Part shown: piece after piece, positions 8,593-17,838 of the stretch
How the letters are laid out: the number at the start of each line of letters is the position of its first letter
Numbering within the stretch: the stretch's first letter is position 1
NCBI RefSeq assembly: GCF_006159205.1
Contig: NZ_CP040812.1
Location: forward strand, 372,001-436,000
Direction of reading: 5' to 3'
Length of the DNA stretch: 64,000 nt
From: Antarcticibacterium flavum
GTDB lineage: Bacteria; Bacteroidota; Bacteroidia; Flavobacteriales; Flavobacteriaceae
Program-made: the position numbers and the translations under genes
Notes under the pieces: generated by a model
Told to the model about the DNA's origin: nothing
Databases searched by the model: none
The model's input: only the letters and a program-made list of their open reading frames with translations

Positions 8593-10635
8593 TTAAATTA
8601 AACCGAAATATTTCCGGGTAAACCACTCTGCACTTAAGCTTAGTATGAGGAGGATCAACAAAAATTTCCAGCTTATCAAAGGTACTGCTTTTTCACGGCT
8701 TTTCTGCACTGGCAGGTAACGATTATCCTCCAGCAGCTCTGTGATCAAAGCCCTGTAATTATCCAGGTAATAAAGATCACTTCCCGCGGTCCCGGCAAAG
8801 GTCCTAAGTTTTGAAATATTGGCTGCCCCAAACTGCTCTTCGACATTATATGCGATCACAGTAAAATTGCCGCCCCTGCTAATACCTGAGGTCATTTCCT
8901 GCACCTCAAATTCATATTCGCCGGGTGCAAGATCATCAACACGAAATGTGAACCTGTTGTTATTAAGAAGCATTTGAGACTCCAGCTCCTCCTGGCTTGT
9001 GACATTCCTTAATTGTATCTCCAGTTGCCCACCGGGGTTGAACTCGTAGTTTTCATCAAAATATCGGGCGGTTACAAGTACCTCTTCATTCTCTGCATAA
9101 AAATTACCCGCATCTATTGTCAACCGCTCGCGCCTTTGGGTAGAGGAAAGATATTGAACCAGCTTACCAAAGAAATTATCGAAATCTTCAAAACTTCCAC
9201 TATCAGCATATGATTGGGACCTCCACCTCCAAATATTTTCCCCAAAAAGGGTGGCATATCTTGAACTATTCTCCTCCAATGTTGCAAGTAGAGGTGTGGT
9301 AGTGGACACCCCTTCAATTTGCTGATATAACAATACACTTTGATTGGCATTCTCAAACTCAATATTTCCAAAGACATCCTGTAAAGGCGGAAGAGATTTA
9401 AAGCCTATATCTTCGAACTGGAAACGGGAATAATTAGCATTATATACTGGTAAATAATCCTGGGATTGGGTGGTAAAATCCTTCCCGAATGGCATCACCG
9501 AGGCAATAAAATTCCAGTCTGTTTTTGTTCCTGTTATTAAAAAATAGTTGATGCCCTGTTCTCTTAGTCGGGAAATAATACGGTTAAAGTTATTGTTTGG
9601 CTGATATAGGACAACAAGTTGAAAATCATTAATATCCACATTGTCAACATCTTTAATATTGATAATCTCTGCCTGTCTTTGCTCATTGGCTTCTATAGAC
9701 TTTTTTACCGCGCCGAGATCGGGATGAAGAATGGAAGTGAGGATAAGGACAGAGGTTCGTTCATCTATAACTTCCACCCCAAAACTACGAGTGTTATTAG
9801 CAGTATTTTTTTCTGAATCAAGGGGAGTGATTTCTGCCTCATAAACTTTTAACCCCAGGGATGATGCAGGTAAGGTAGTTGTTATTACCTCAGAGGTGTT
9901 TTCTGCTGAAAAATTTACCTGCTGGCTGAACAGCACTGTTTCTCCCAGTTTTATCTTCATGCTTGAAGTTACAGCTTCGCTTCCCGTATAACTAAGAATG
10001 ATCTCTACCGGAAATCTGTTATTTAGAAATGCATACCGGTTTACATTAAGATTATTGATAGCAAGATCAACTCTTGCTGTGGTATCCCCGGCAACCAGGG
10101 GAAAGAGATCAACCCGTGGACCCGGCCTGTAATACTGGTAATCCTCCCCTATGGTTTGATTTCCATCTGTCACCATAACTACTGCTGCTCTTTGGGAGGA
10201 TCTTAATTTTTCGAGTTGATCCAGGGCAACTCTAATATTTGTTTGGTTTTCATTAAATTCCATAGAATCCTGCTGCAGGGAAACTAAGGACCGTCCAAAT
10301 CCAAATTCCCTGATATCAAATTTGTCACGAAGCTCGCCGTTACCTCTCAATTCTTCTGCCAGAGCTATTACCTCTTCTTTCGTTTCCAGGTATTTCATAG
10401 ATCCAGAGAGGTCGTAAGCAAGGAACAGCTGTTGTTTCTCGAGCTCATATTCCTTTTGTTTTATCTCTGGATTGATGAGTAACAGTAGCAGGACAAAAAC
10501 GCTAATAAACCTCAAGCCAGCCAGCAGGTATGTCCTCGTGCTCCTATCCCGCGACCCTAGGAAATATTTAAAAAAAACAAACCCCAGCGCAAAGATTGCT
10601 GCCAGGGTTATTAAAATTATAGTTGTATTAGACAT
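8593..10635 (-). CDS. VWA-domain-containing membrane protein
   Basis: 680 residues. Two N-terminal membrane helices (about 5-27 and 37-59) and one near the C-terminus (about 653-672) frame a large extracytoplasmic or cytoplasmic region. A von Willebrand A domain starts near residue 70 with the MIDAS motif DLSGS (AYDLSGSMKY); the matching ASSQRAAVVMVTDGNQT lies near 150. The rest is beta-rich, resembling adhesion or BatA/BatB-like proteins, but the partner is unknown. It lies upstream of the prohibitin-like gene with a 20-bp gap. A 136-bp spacer without recognised signals separates it from fabG. Confidence 0.85.
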   Translation of the reverse strand: MSNTTIILITLAAIFALGFVFFKYFLGSRDRSTRTYLLAGLRFISVFVLLLLLINPEIKQKEYELEKQQLFLAYDLSGSMKYLETKEEVIALAEELRGNGELRDKFDIREFGFGRSLVSLQQDSMEFNENQTNIRVALDQLEKLRSSQRAAVVMVTDGNQTIGEDYQYYRPGPRVDLFPLVAGDTTARVDLAINNLNVNRYAFLNNRFPVEIILSYTGSEAVTSSMKIKLGETVLFSQQVNFSAENTSEVITTTLPASSLGLKVYEAEITPLDSEKNTANNTRSFGVEVIDERTSVLILTSILHPDLGAVKKSIEANEQRQAEIINIKDVDNVDINDFQLVVLYQPNNNFNRIISRLREQGINYFLITGTKTDWNFIASVMPFGKDFTTQSQDYLPVYNANYSRFQFEDIGFKSLPPLQDVFGNIEFENANQSVLLYQQIEGVSTTTPLLATLEENSSRYATLFGENIWRWRSQSYADSGSFEDFDNFFGKLVQYLSSTQRRERLTIDAGNFYAENEEVLVTARYFDENYEFNPGGQLEIQLRNVTSQEELESQMLLNNNRFTFRVDDLAPGEYEFEVQEMTSGISRGGNFTVIAYNVEEQFGAANISKLRTFAGTAGSDLYYLDNYRALITELLEDNRYLPVQKSREKAVPLISWKFLLILLILSLSAEWFTRKYFGLI

Positions 10636-10771
10636 TAACTGGATTGGTGTTGTAATATATAAACCCTGGTCGACTACTATAGACTAACAGAGTTTTAATT
10701 TACTAAAATACAAAAACAACTACCAATTATTTCTTACGGGTTTAATCAATGTTTGTGGGTTTGATGTTATC

Positions 10772-11518
10772 CTATGTAAGCATTCCCCCATTAACCTGTA
10801 ATACCTGCCCGGTAACATAACTGCTAAGATCACTACCAAGAAAAACACAGGCATTTGCAATATCCTCGGGCGTACCACCTCTTTTTAATGGAATGGATTC
10901 TCTCCAACCCTCAACGGTTTTCTCATCCAGCTTTCCTGTCATTTCGGTCTCAATAAAACCAGGTGCTATAACATTGGTACGAATATTTCGGGAACCCAGT
11001 TCAAGCGCCATAGATTTTGAAAAACCAATAATTCCTGCCTTGGAAGCTGCATAATTTGACTGACCTGCATTTCCTTTAACCCCAACAACAGAACTCATAT
11101 TTATAATACTCCCATTACGTTGTTTAAGCATAGTACGCTGCACCGCCTTGGTCATATTAAAAACAGATTTAAGATTCACTTCGATCACCTGGTCAAAGTC
11201 CTCCTCGCTCATACGCATAAGCAGGTTATCTTTGGTGATCCCGGCATTATTGATGAGTATATCTATTGAGCCAAAATCGGCAGCTACATTTTTGATCAAT
11301 TCTTCACATTCTGAAAAATTGGCTGCATTGGACTTGTATCCTTTGGCTTTAATTCCTGTTTTAGACAATTGCTCCTCCAGTTCGTTGGCTGCATTTACAG
11401 AAGAGGCATAGGTGAATGCTACATTTGCTCCGTGCTTAGCAAAAACTTCAGCAATTCCTTTTCCTATCCCCCGGCTTCCTCCGGTAATAATGGCATTTTT
11501 TCCTTCCAGTAATTTCAT
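10772..11518 (-). CDS. fabG: 3-oxoacyl-[acyl-carrier-protein] reductase FabG
   Basis: Short-chain dehydrogenase that reduces 3-oxoacyl-ACP with NADPH in fatty acid elongation. The cofactor loop GGSRGIG is at about 14-20, NNAG near 90, and the catalytic Ser142/143-Tyr156-Lys160 set lies in MSSVVG and YAASK. The C-terminus VTGQVLQVNGGMLT is typical of FabG. Its 248 residues are the standard length. It has its own likely promoter (11548-11555) after the sucD terminator. Confidence 0.95.
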   Translation of the reverse strand: MKLLEGKNAIITGGSRGIGKGIAEVFAKHGANVAFTYASSVNAANELEEQLSKTGIKAKGYKSNAANFSECEELIKNVAADFGSIDILINNAGITKDNLLMRMSEEDFDQVIEVNLKSVFNMTKAVQRTMLKQRNGSIINMSSVVGVKGNAGQSNYAASKAGIIGFSKSMALELGSRNIRTNVIAPGFIETEMTGKLDEKTVEGWRESIPLKRGGTPEDIANACVFLGSDLSSYVTGQVLQVNGGMLT

Positions 11519-11547
11519 ATCTAGATGATTTTATTTTTAAAACGTAT

Positions 11548-11555
11548 CAAATATA
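11548..11555 (-). promoter_or_regulatory. Putative -7 box for fabG
   Basis: TATATTTG on the minus strand, 29 nt before the fabG ATG and just downstream of the sucD terminator hairpin. It matches TAnnTTTG; a correctly spaced -33 box is not evident. Confidence 0.4.
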
Positions 11556-11577
11556 ACAAAAGCCAAAGGCTTTAAAT

Positions 11578-11627
11578 TAAAAAATCTTCCTGAATTCACC
11601 TGTTTTTAGATGTTTTCAGGAAGATCT
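11578..11627 (-). terminator. Terminator of the sucD transcript
   Basis: ATCTTCCTGAA (11584-11594) pairs perfectly with TTCAGGAAGAT (11615-11625) around a 20-nt loop. On the minus strand it is followed by six T residues. It lies 24 bp after the sucD stop. Confidence 0.75.
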
Positions 11628-11650
11628 TTCAAAATCTTATCGTGTTTTGC

Positions 11651-12526
11651 CTAGCCTTTTAAAACTTCAGCAACTTTCTTTCCAATTTCAGCAGGGGAAT
11701 CAACCACGTGAATTCCATTTTCCCTTAAAATTGCCTTTTTAGCCTGGGCAGTGTCTTCGCTTCCACCTACAATAGCTCCTGCGTGACCCATTGTACGGCC
11801 TGCGGGTGCAGTTTCACCTGCGATAAATCCTACTACAGGCTTCCGGTTTCCATTTGCTTTGATCCACTGGGCAGCGTCTGCCTCCAGTTGGCCACCAATT
11901 TCACCTATCATCACTATGATCTCTGTCTCGTCGTCATTCATCAAAAGTTCTACTGCTTCCTTTGTAGTAGTTCCAATAATAGGATCTCCTCCAATACCTA
12001 TAGCAGTAGTTATACCAAGACCTTGCTTCACAACCTGATCTGCAGCTTCGTAAGTAAGGGTTCCAGATTTTGAAACGATCCCAACTTTTCCTTTTTTGAA
12101 AACGAAGCCCGGCATAATTCCAACCTTCGCCTCTCCCGGAGTTATTACTCCAGGACAGTTAGGGCCTATAAGTCGGCAATTTTTATTTTGGATGTAGTTG
12201 TATACCTTGATCATATCTGCAACAGGAATACCTTCAGTAATGGTGATAATAACACCTATTCCAGCATCTGCCGCTTCCATAATAGCATCGGCCGCAAATG
12301 CCGGTGGAACAAAGATGATGGAAACATCGGCTCCGGTTTCTTTAACAGCTTCAGAAACTGTATTAAAAACTGGTTTGTCCAGGTGTGTTTGCCCTCCTTT
12401 ACCGGGAGTAACACCACCCACCACATTGGTTCCATATTCTATCATTTGTTCTGCATGAAAAGTACCTTCACTTCCGGTAAATCCCTGCACAATAATTTTT
12501 GAATCCTTATTGACTAAAACACTCAT
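11651..12526 (-). CDS. sucD: Succinate-CoA ligase alpha subunit SucD
   Basis: Alpha subunit of succinyl-CoA synthetase in the TCA cycle; it binds CoA and carries the phosphohistidine. The CoA-binding start [17 protein letters not shown] is intact, and His248 in [10 protein letters not shown] is the expected phosphorylated residue. Its 291 residues are standard. sucC is not nearby, which is common in this phylum. It is transcribed in the same direction as the lipid A genes, with 60 bp from the NTF2-like gene. Confidence 0.96.
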   Translation of the reverse strand: MSVLVNKDSKIIVQGFTGSEGTFHAEQMIEYGTNVVGGVTPGKGGQTHLDKPVFNTVSEAVKETGADVSIIFVPPAFAADAIMEAADAGIGVIITITEGIPVADMIKVYNYIQNKNCRLIGPNCPGVITPGEAKVGIMPGFVFKKGKVGIVSKSGTLTYEAADQVVKQGLGITTAIGIGGDPIIGTTTKEAVELLMNDDETEIIVMIGEIGGQLEADAAQWIKANGNRKPVVGFIAGETAPAGRTMGHAGAIVGGSEDTAQAKKAILRENGIHVVDSPAEIGKKVAEVLKG

Positions 12527-12586
12527 AGTTTTTGTTGATTTTTGCGATACAAAAGTAGGTTTTTATATATAAACCCTAAAGGGTTT

Positions 12587-13000
12587 TCAAAATTTTGTTG
12601 CCAGAAAAGAGCTTAAATTTTCAGGGTTTTCATCTGCCGGCTGACTTATTTGATACCCTTTCATCATTTTACCATCTTCTACTTTCCAAATGGCAATGAA
12701 ATGTGCAAGGGGAATTTCTTCCTCAGGATTTTCAACAGTCCTTATATGGTATGTCCACCTAATGGTTACCTGGTCCTTATCCCTTAAAAGATGGCTCACC
12801 TCTGCACGTAAGGTTTCAAATGATTGTGACATCCCGACACTAAGCCTGGTGATGTCTTCAAAGTTCATTTTATTGAACCCGGCGCTACTGTTCCAGTAAA
12901 GTTCAGCTTCAGGATGTAGGAAATTCTTTATTTCATCTGGATTCTTGTAAAAATCTGACTTATAAAAGGCTTCTACTAATTTTTTGTCGCTTAAACCCAT
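12587..13000 (-). CDS. NTF2/SnoaL-like protein
   Basis: 137 residues with the pattern of a cone-shaped NTF2-like fold: an N-terminal helix followed by aromatic-rich strands (AELYWNSSAGF, VTIRWTYHIRT, HFIAIWKVEDGKM). No catalytic residues can be assigned with confidence, so it may be a ligand-binding or small isomerase-like protein. It sits 6 bp after the second lpxD-like gene and before sucD, so it shares that transcript. Confidence 0.75.
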   Translation of the reverse strand: MGLSDKKLVEAFYKSDFYKNPDEIKNFLHPEAELYWNSSAGFNKMNFEDITRLSVGMSQSFETLRAEVSHLLRDKDQVTIRWTYHIRTVENPEEEIPLAHFIAIWKVEDGKMMKGYQISQPADENPENLSSFLATKF

Positions 13001-13006
13001 ATCTGT

Positions 13007-13936
13007 TTATTTTAATTTTTCAATAATTTCAGGCAGTTTTCTAATATACGCGTATTCTTTCAATTTTAAGCGGGCTTCCATTGCGGGATTTCCGGTGTAT
13101 ATAGTATCGGCCTTGGTGGATTTAGTGATCCCGGCCTTACCCATAAGGACACCACCACTTTTTACAACGATCCCGCTACGCATTCCTACCTGTCCCCAAA
13201 CGGTGACATTATCCTCGATAACCACCGCTCCTGCTATTCCTACCTGTGATGCGATGAGGCAACGTTTGCCAATGATGGTATCGTGCCCCACCTGTATAAG
13301 ATTGTCCAGTTTAGTGCCGGCACCAATGAACGTATCGCCGGTAACTCCCTTATCTATGGTACAATTCGCCCCAATCTCTACATCATGGTCAATAACAACC
13401 CGGCCACCAGACCTTAATTTATCATATCCTTCTGGCCTGTTCTTGTAATAAAAGGCATCTGCTCCAAGCACTGTCCCGGCGTGGATGATCACATTGTTTC
13501 CAATGATAGTATCATCATAGATACTCACGTTGGAATGAATAAGACAATTATCGCCAATTTTCACATTATTACCTATGAAGACATTGGGCTGGATAATAGT
13601 ATTATCTCCTATTTGAGCCGATTCTGCTATCTTTTCTGAAGCTGCCTGGAAAGGTTTGAAATACTGGGTAAGCTTATTGAAATCCCTGAAAGGATCATCA
13701 GATATAAGCAATGCTTTCCCTTGCGGGCAGTCAACTTTCTTATTGATAAGTATAACCGTAGCTGCTGAATTTAAAGCTTTATCATAATATTTAGGATGGT
13801 CCACGAAAACTATGTCACCTTCCGTCACCACATGTATCTCGTTCATCCCCAGAACCGGAAAGTTCTCATCACCCACAAATTCAGCAGAAATTATGGTGGC
13901 AATTTGTTTAAGTGTATGTTTTTGCGGAAACCTCAT
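13007..13936 (-). CDS. LpxD-like acyltransferase (second paralogue)
   Basis: 309 residues: an N-terminal LpxD-type uridine-binding domain (about 1-100) and then a left-handed beta helix of hexapeptide repeats (GDNTIIQPNVFIGNNV). A histidine in LIQVGHDTIIG stands where LpxD has its catalytic base. The gene resembles the true lpxD (16789-17814) but is divergent and shorter. It lies after efp in the lipid A operon. It may acylate UDP-3-O-acylglucosamine with another chain, or act on another nucleotide sugar. The exact substrate is unknown. Confidence 0.8.
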   Translation of the reverse strand: MRFPQKHTLKQIATIISAEFVGDENFPVLGMNEIHVVTEGDIVFVDHPKYYDKALNSAATVILINKKVDCPQGKALLISDDPFRDFNKLTQYFKPFQAASEKIAESAQIGDNTIIQPNVFIGNNVKIGDNCLIHSNVSIYDDTIIGNNVIIHAGTVLGADAFYYKNRPEGYDKLRSGGRVVIDHDVEIGANCTIDKGVTGDTFIGAGTKLDNLIQVGHDTIIGKRCLIASQVGIAGAVVIEDNVTVWGQVGMRSGIVVKSGGVLMGKAGITKSTKADTIYTGNPAMEARLKLKEYAYIRKLPEIIEKLK

Positions 13937-14024
13937 AATCTATTTCAGAAAAAAGAAAAGAGAAAATAGAAAAAAGACCTTTGTTAACCAAATGGATTCT
14001 TCCCTGCTTTCCCTTTCCCGGTAA

Positions 14025-14591
14025 TTACTCTTTTATTCTCTCTTTGTATGTCCCTTTTTCGGTTTCAATTCTCACCTTGTCACCTTCATTGATAAAAAGA
14101 GGAACATTTACCTCTGCTCCTGTTTCAAGAGTTGCTGGTTTGGTGGCATTGGTAGCCGTATTTCCTTTAACACCCGGCTCTGTATGGGTAACTTCCAGAA
14201 CCACACTTGCCGGCATCTCTACAGAGAGCGGCATATTATCCTCAGTATTAATAAGGATAGTAACCACTTCCCCTTCCTTAAGAAGTTTAGGCATATCCAG
14301 GGCGTTCTCTGTTAACCTTATTTGGGTATAATCCTCTACATTCATAAAATGATAGAATTCCCCGTCGTTATAAAGGAACTGGAACTTATGGGTCTCTACC
14401 CTCACATCTTCGATCTTATGACCAGCAGAGAAGGTATTCTCCAACACTTTTCCTGTAGTAACACTTTTAAGTTTTGTCCTTACGAAAGCGGGACCTTTCC
14501 CCGGTTTAACGTGTAAAAACTCTATAATCTTATAAATGTCGTGATTGTACCTAATGCACAACCCGTTTCTAATATCACTTGTACTTGCCAT
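14025..14591 (-). CDS. efp: Translation elongation factor P
   Basis: 188-residue, three-domain protein that relieves ribosome stalling at polyproline stretches. Lys32 in VKPGKGPAF is the tip residue that contacts the P-site tRNA and is modified in some bacteria; no modifying enzyme is seen nearby. The central ETHKFQFLYNDGEFYHFM and C-terminal domains are intact. It is embedded in the lipid A operon, 12 bp after lpxA, an arrangement often seen in Flavobacteriaceae. Confidence 0.96.
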   Translation of the reverse strand: MASTSDIRNGLCIRYNHDIYKIIEFLHVKPGKGPAFVRTKLKSVTTGKVLENTFSAGHKIEDVRVETHKFQFLYNDGEFYHFMNVEDYTQIRLTENALDMPKLLKEGEVVTILINTEDNMPLSVEMPASVVLEVTHTEPGVKGNTATNATKPATLETGAEVNVPLFINEGDKVRIETEKGTYKERIKE

Positions 14592-14603
14592 TGGTTATAT
14601 AGT

Positions 14604-15389
14604 TTAATTTGAACTGAAATATCCTTTCATAATTCCCCTTTGTGAGTTTTTAATAAACTCCAGTATCTCATCCCTTTCTGCCGTAGCCTGCATCTCTGCT
14701 TCTATAATTGCCACTGCCTGGGAATTATTGTAATTCTTTTGATAAAGGATCCTGTAAATATCCTGAATTTCCCTGATCTTTTCTGTACTAAAGCCTCTTC
14801 TTCTTAAACCTATGGAATTTATACCCACGTAGGATAAAGGCTCTCTTCCTGCTTTCACAAAAGGCGGCACATCTTTCCTTACAAGAGACCCGCCGGTTAC
14901 GAAGGCATGGTTCCCTATACTGCAAAACTGTTGTACGGCAGCCATTCCCGCAAGGACAACATAATCGCCTACATTAATATGCCCGGCCAGAGTGCTGTTA
15001 TTTGAAAAGATGCAATTGTCACCTACACGGCAATCATGAGCGATATGGCAATATGCCATGATCCAGCAATTCTTTCCAATAACCGTTTTCATCCTGTCTG
15101 TGGTTCCACGGTTAATAGTAACACATTCTCGTATGGTTGTGTTGTCACCAATCTCGGTAGTGGTTTCCTCGTCGTTGAATTTTTTGTCCTGTGGAACGGC
15201 AGAGATCACAGCACCCGGAAAGATACTGCAATTCTTCCCTATACGGGCACCTTCCATTATAGTCACATTTGAACCAATCCAGGATCCTTCTCCAATTACC
15301 ACGTCATTGTGAATTGTGGTAAAAGGCTCGATAACCACGTTCTTGGCTATTTTGGCTCCGGGATGAACATATGCTAAGGGTTGGTTCAT
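14604..15389 (-). CDS. lpxA: UDP-N-acetylglucosamine O-acyltransferase LpxA
   Basis: First enzyme of lipid A synthesis; transfers a 3-hydroxyacyl chain from ACP to UDP-GlcNAc. 261 residues, built of hexapeptide repeats to about residue 190 and then a helical C-terminal domain. His118 in AYCHIAHDC is the catalytic base. The start MNQPLAYVHPGAKIAKNV is canonical. It follows lpxC/fabZ by 6 bp. Confidence 0.95.
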   Translation of the reverse strand: MNQPLAYVHPGAKIAKNVVIEPFTTIHNDVVIGEGSWIGSNVTIMEGARIGKNCSIFPGAVISAVPQDKKFNDEETTTEIGDNTTIRECVTINRGTTDRMKTVIGKNCWIMAYCHIAHDCRVGDNCIFSNNSTLAGHINVGDYVVLAGMAAVQQFCSIGNHAFVTGGSLVRKDVPPFVKAGREPLSYVGINSIGLRRRGFSTEKIREIQDIYRILYQKNYNNSQAVAIIEAEMQATAERDEILEFIKNSQRGIMKGYFSSN

Positions 15390-15395
15390 TTTATA

Positions 15396-16796
15396 TTATT
15401 TAGATTTTACAATTTGAGCCATTAGTATGGCTTCTGTGGCGAGTTTGCCGTTTACATAGGCATATCCCTGCATTTGGCAAATACCGCGGCGTATTGGTGC
15501 GAGTAATTCCAATTTAAAGATCAATGTGTCCCCCGGCACAACCTGTTGCTTGAATTTTACATTATCTATTTTCATGAAATAGGTAAGATAATTCTCAGGA
15601 TCTGGGACAGATTTTAAAGCCAAAATACCTCCTGTTTGTGCCATGGCTTCGACCTGAAGAACTCCCGGCATAACAGGTTTTCCAGGGAAGTGCCCCACAA
15701 AGAAAGGCTCATTCATGGTAACATTTTTCATGCCGATTACACAGGTTTCCGTAATACTATAAATTTTATCCACCAAAAGGAACGGTGGCCTGTGAGGAAG
15801 CGTATTCATAATATCATTGACATCCATCAAAGGCGGCTTATCAAAGTCAATTTTTGGCATGTTATTCCGCTTCTCTGCCTTGATGATCTTTGCGAGCTTT
15901 TTAGCAAATTCAGTATTTACCTGGTGGCCGGGCTTTGTTGCAATAATCTTTCCTTTAATCTTTGTTCCTACCAAAGCAAGATCTCCCAAAACATCCAGTA
16001 ATTTATGTCTCGCAGCCTCATTTGGATGGTGAAGGGTAAGGTTATCAAGTATCCCGTTTGGTTTTACTGAAATTGTGTCCTTTTTAAAGGCTACCCTGAG
16101 TTTATCCATTGTCGCAGAGCTCAATTCCTTGTCGACATATACTATGGCATTATTGAGATCACCCCCTTTAATAAGTCCCTTCTCAAGTAACATTTCTATC
16201 TCATGCAGAAAACTAAAAGTACGGGCATTCGCAATTTCATCCCTGAATTCAGATATATTCTGGATACTGGCATTCTGGGTTCCCAATACTTTGGTACCAA
16301 AATCTACCATGGTAGTCACCTGGTAATTATCGGCCGGCATAGCGATGATCTCACTACCGGTTTTTTCATCCCTGTAGGTAATCACCTCATTGATCTCAAA
16401 TTCCTCTCTCTCCTCATCCTGCTCCTCAATTCCTGCTTCCTCCAGTGCCTGCACAAAGAATTTGGAGGACCCATCCATAATTGGAGGCTCTGAGGAATCA
16501 ATGGCAATGATAATATTATCGAGATCCAAACCAACACAGGCTGCAAGAACATGTTCTGAAGTTTGTATACTTACACCATTCTTTTCCAGGTTTGTCCCGC
16601 GCTGTGTGTTCACCACGTAAGAAGCATCTGCCTCAACTATAGGTTCACCTTCGATATCTGTACGTTGAAATACGTAACCGGTATTTGCAGGCGCAGGTTT
16701 GAAGACAAGTTTTACATTTTTCCCGGTATGAAGTCCCACTCCCTCTAAAGAGACCTCTTTGCGAATGGTACGCTGTTTAATAGGGTTTTCAGCCAT
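15396..16796 (-). CDS. lpxC/fabZ: Fused UDP-3-O-acyl-N-acetylglucosamine deacetylase / 3-hydroxyacyl-ACP dehydratase LpxC-FabZ
   Basis: 466 residues carrying two enzymes. LpxC (1 to about 310) is the committed deacetylase of lipid A synthesis, with zinc ligands His82 (TSEHVLAA), His264 and Asp268 (RHKLLDVLGDL) and catalytic His291. FabZ (about 316-466) dehydrates 3-hydroxyacyl-ACP, with His369 in GHFPGKPVMPG and Glu383 in VEAMAQTGG. The fusion ties together two enzymes that compete for the same ACP-bound pool. It is common in Bacteroidota. The start overlaps the lpxD stop by 8 bp. Confidence 0.96.
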   Translation of the reverse strand: MAENPIKQRTIRKEVSLEGVGLHTGKNVKLVFKPAPANTGYVFQRTDIEGEPIVEADASYVVNTQRGTNLEKNGVSIQTSEHVLAACVGLDLDNIIIAIDSSEPPIMDGSSKFFVQALEEAGIEEQDEEREEFEINEVITYRDEKTGSEIIAMPADNYQVTTMVDFGTKVLGTQNASIQNISEFRDEIANARTFSFLHEIEMLLEKGLIKGGDLNNAIVYVDKELSSATMDKLRVAFKKDTISVKPNGILDNLTLHHPNEAARHKLLDVLGDLALVGTKIKGKIIATKPGHQVNTEFAKKLAKIIKAEKRNNMPKIDFDKPPLMDVNDIMNTLPHRPPFLLVDKIYSITETCVIGMKNVTMNEPFFVGHFPGKPVMPGVLQVEAMAQTGGILALKSVPDPENYLTYFMKIDNVKFKQQVVPGDTLIFKLELLAPIRRGICQMQGYAYVNGKLATEAILMAQIVKSK

Positions 16797-17814
16797 TATG
16801 TTGTTTTTTTTCTAATTGGTTTAGTCTATCTACGATCCTGGGAAGATTCTTAAAATGAACATAGGATTTATTAAAATCATTATAACCAAAGGAAGGTGAG
16901 CCCTGTATTGCCTCTCCATCTGGAATATTTCGTCCTATTCCAGATTGGGCCTGTATCTTCACATTATTACCAATGGTCAAATGCCCGGCTATTCCAACCT
17001 GCCCACCTATAAGGCAATTCTTTCCAATCTTGGTGGAGCCGGCAATTCCTGTTTGTGCGGCAATAGCTGTGTGTTCTCCTATCTCTACATTATGCGCTAT
17101 TTGCACCTGGTTATCTATTTTTACGCCCTTTCTTATTATGGTAGAACCAAGGGTAGCACGGTCTATTGTTGTTCCTGCCCCAATATCTACCATATCTTCA
17201 AGGATCACATTCCCTATTTGAGGTACCTTGGAATATTCACCCGAGTCACCCGGGGAAAAACCAAATCCATCTGCACCTATTACTGCCCCACCGTGCAAGA
17301 CACAGTCTTTACCAATGGTAGTTTCAGAATAGACCTTCACTCCGGCAAAAACAACCGTATTGTCACCTATAGCTACATTATCTCCAATGTAACAATTTGG
17401 ATATATCTTAACGTCATTACCAATCTTTACATTCTTACCTATATATGTAAAAGCTCCCAGGTAGAGGTTCTCTCCCAGAGTGGCAGATTCATTTATAAAG
17501 TTAGGTTCTTCTATTCCACTTTTGTTAAGCTTAACCTGGTTATAGTATTCAAGCAAAGTTGAAAATGCCTTATAAGGGTCTTTAACCCTAATCAAAGTGG
17601 TATTGATCTTCTCCTCTATCTTAAAGGTATCCTTAACAATAACGATGGATGCATTGGTTGAATATATATAAGAAGTATATTTTGGATTACTTAGAAAAGT
17701 AAGGGATCCACGGGTACCTTCTTCAATTTTTGCCAGTTTGTCAACTTCAGTCTCAGGATCTCCCTCAACGGTTCCGTTTAAAATTTCGGCTATTTGTGAT
17801 GCTTTGAACTTCAT
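16789..17814 (-). CDS. lpxD: UDP-3-O-acylglucosamine N-acyltransferase LpxD
   Basis: Adds the second 3-hydroxyacyl chain in lipid A synthesis. 341 residues: a uridine-binding N-domain (1-100), a hexapeptide beta helix (100-300) and a C-terminal helix ending QLEKKQHNG. His in VQIAHNVEIG is the catalytic base. It is the first lipid A gene of the operon. It overlaps lpxC/fabZ by 8 bp and lies 24 bp after the HD gene. Confidence 0.95.
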   Translation of the reverse strand: MKFKASQIAEILNGTVEGDPETEVDKLAKIEEGTRGSLTFLSNPKYTSYIYSTNASIVIVKDTFKIEEKINTTLIRVKDPYKAFSTLLEYYNQVKLNKSGIEEPNFINESATLGENLYLGAFTYIGKNVKIGNDVKIYPNCYIGDNVAIGDNTVVFAGVKVYSETTIGKDCVLHGGAVIGADGFGFSPGDSGEYSKVPQIGNVILEDMVDIGAGTTIDRATLGSTIIRKGVKIDNQVQIAHNVEIGEHTAIAAQTGIAGSTKIGKNCLIGGQVGIAGHLTIGNNVKIQAQSGIGRNIPDGEAIQGSPSFGYNDFNKSYVHFKNLPRIVDRLNQLEKKQHNG

Positions 17815-17838
17815 TCTGGCAAAAGTAAAAAAAATGGT

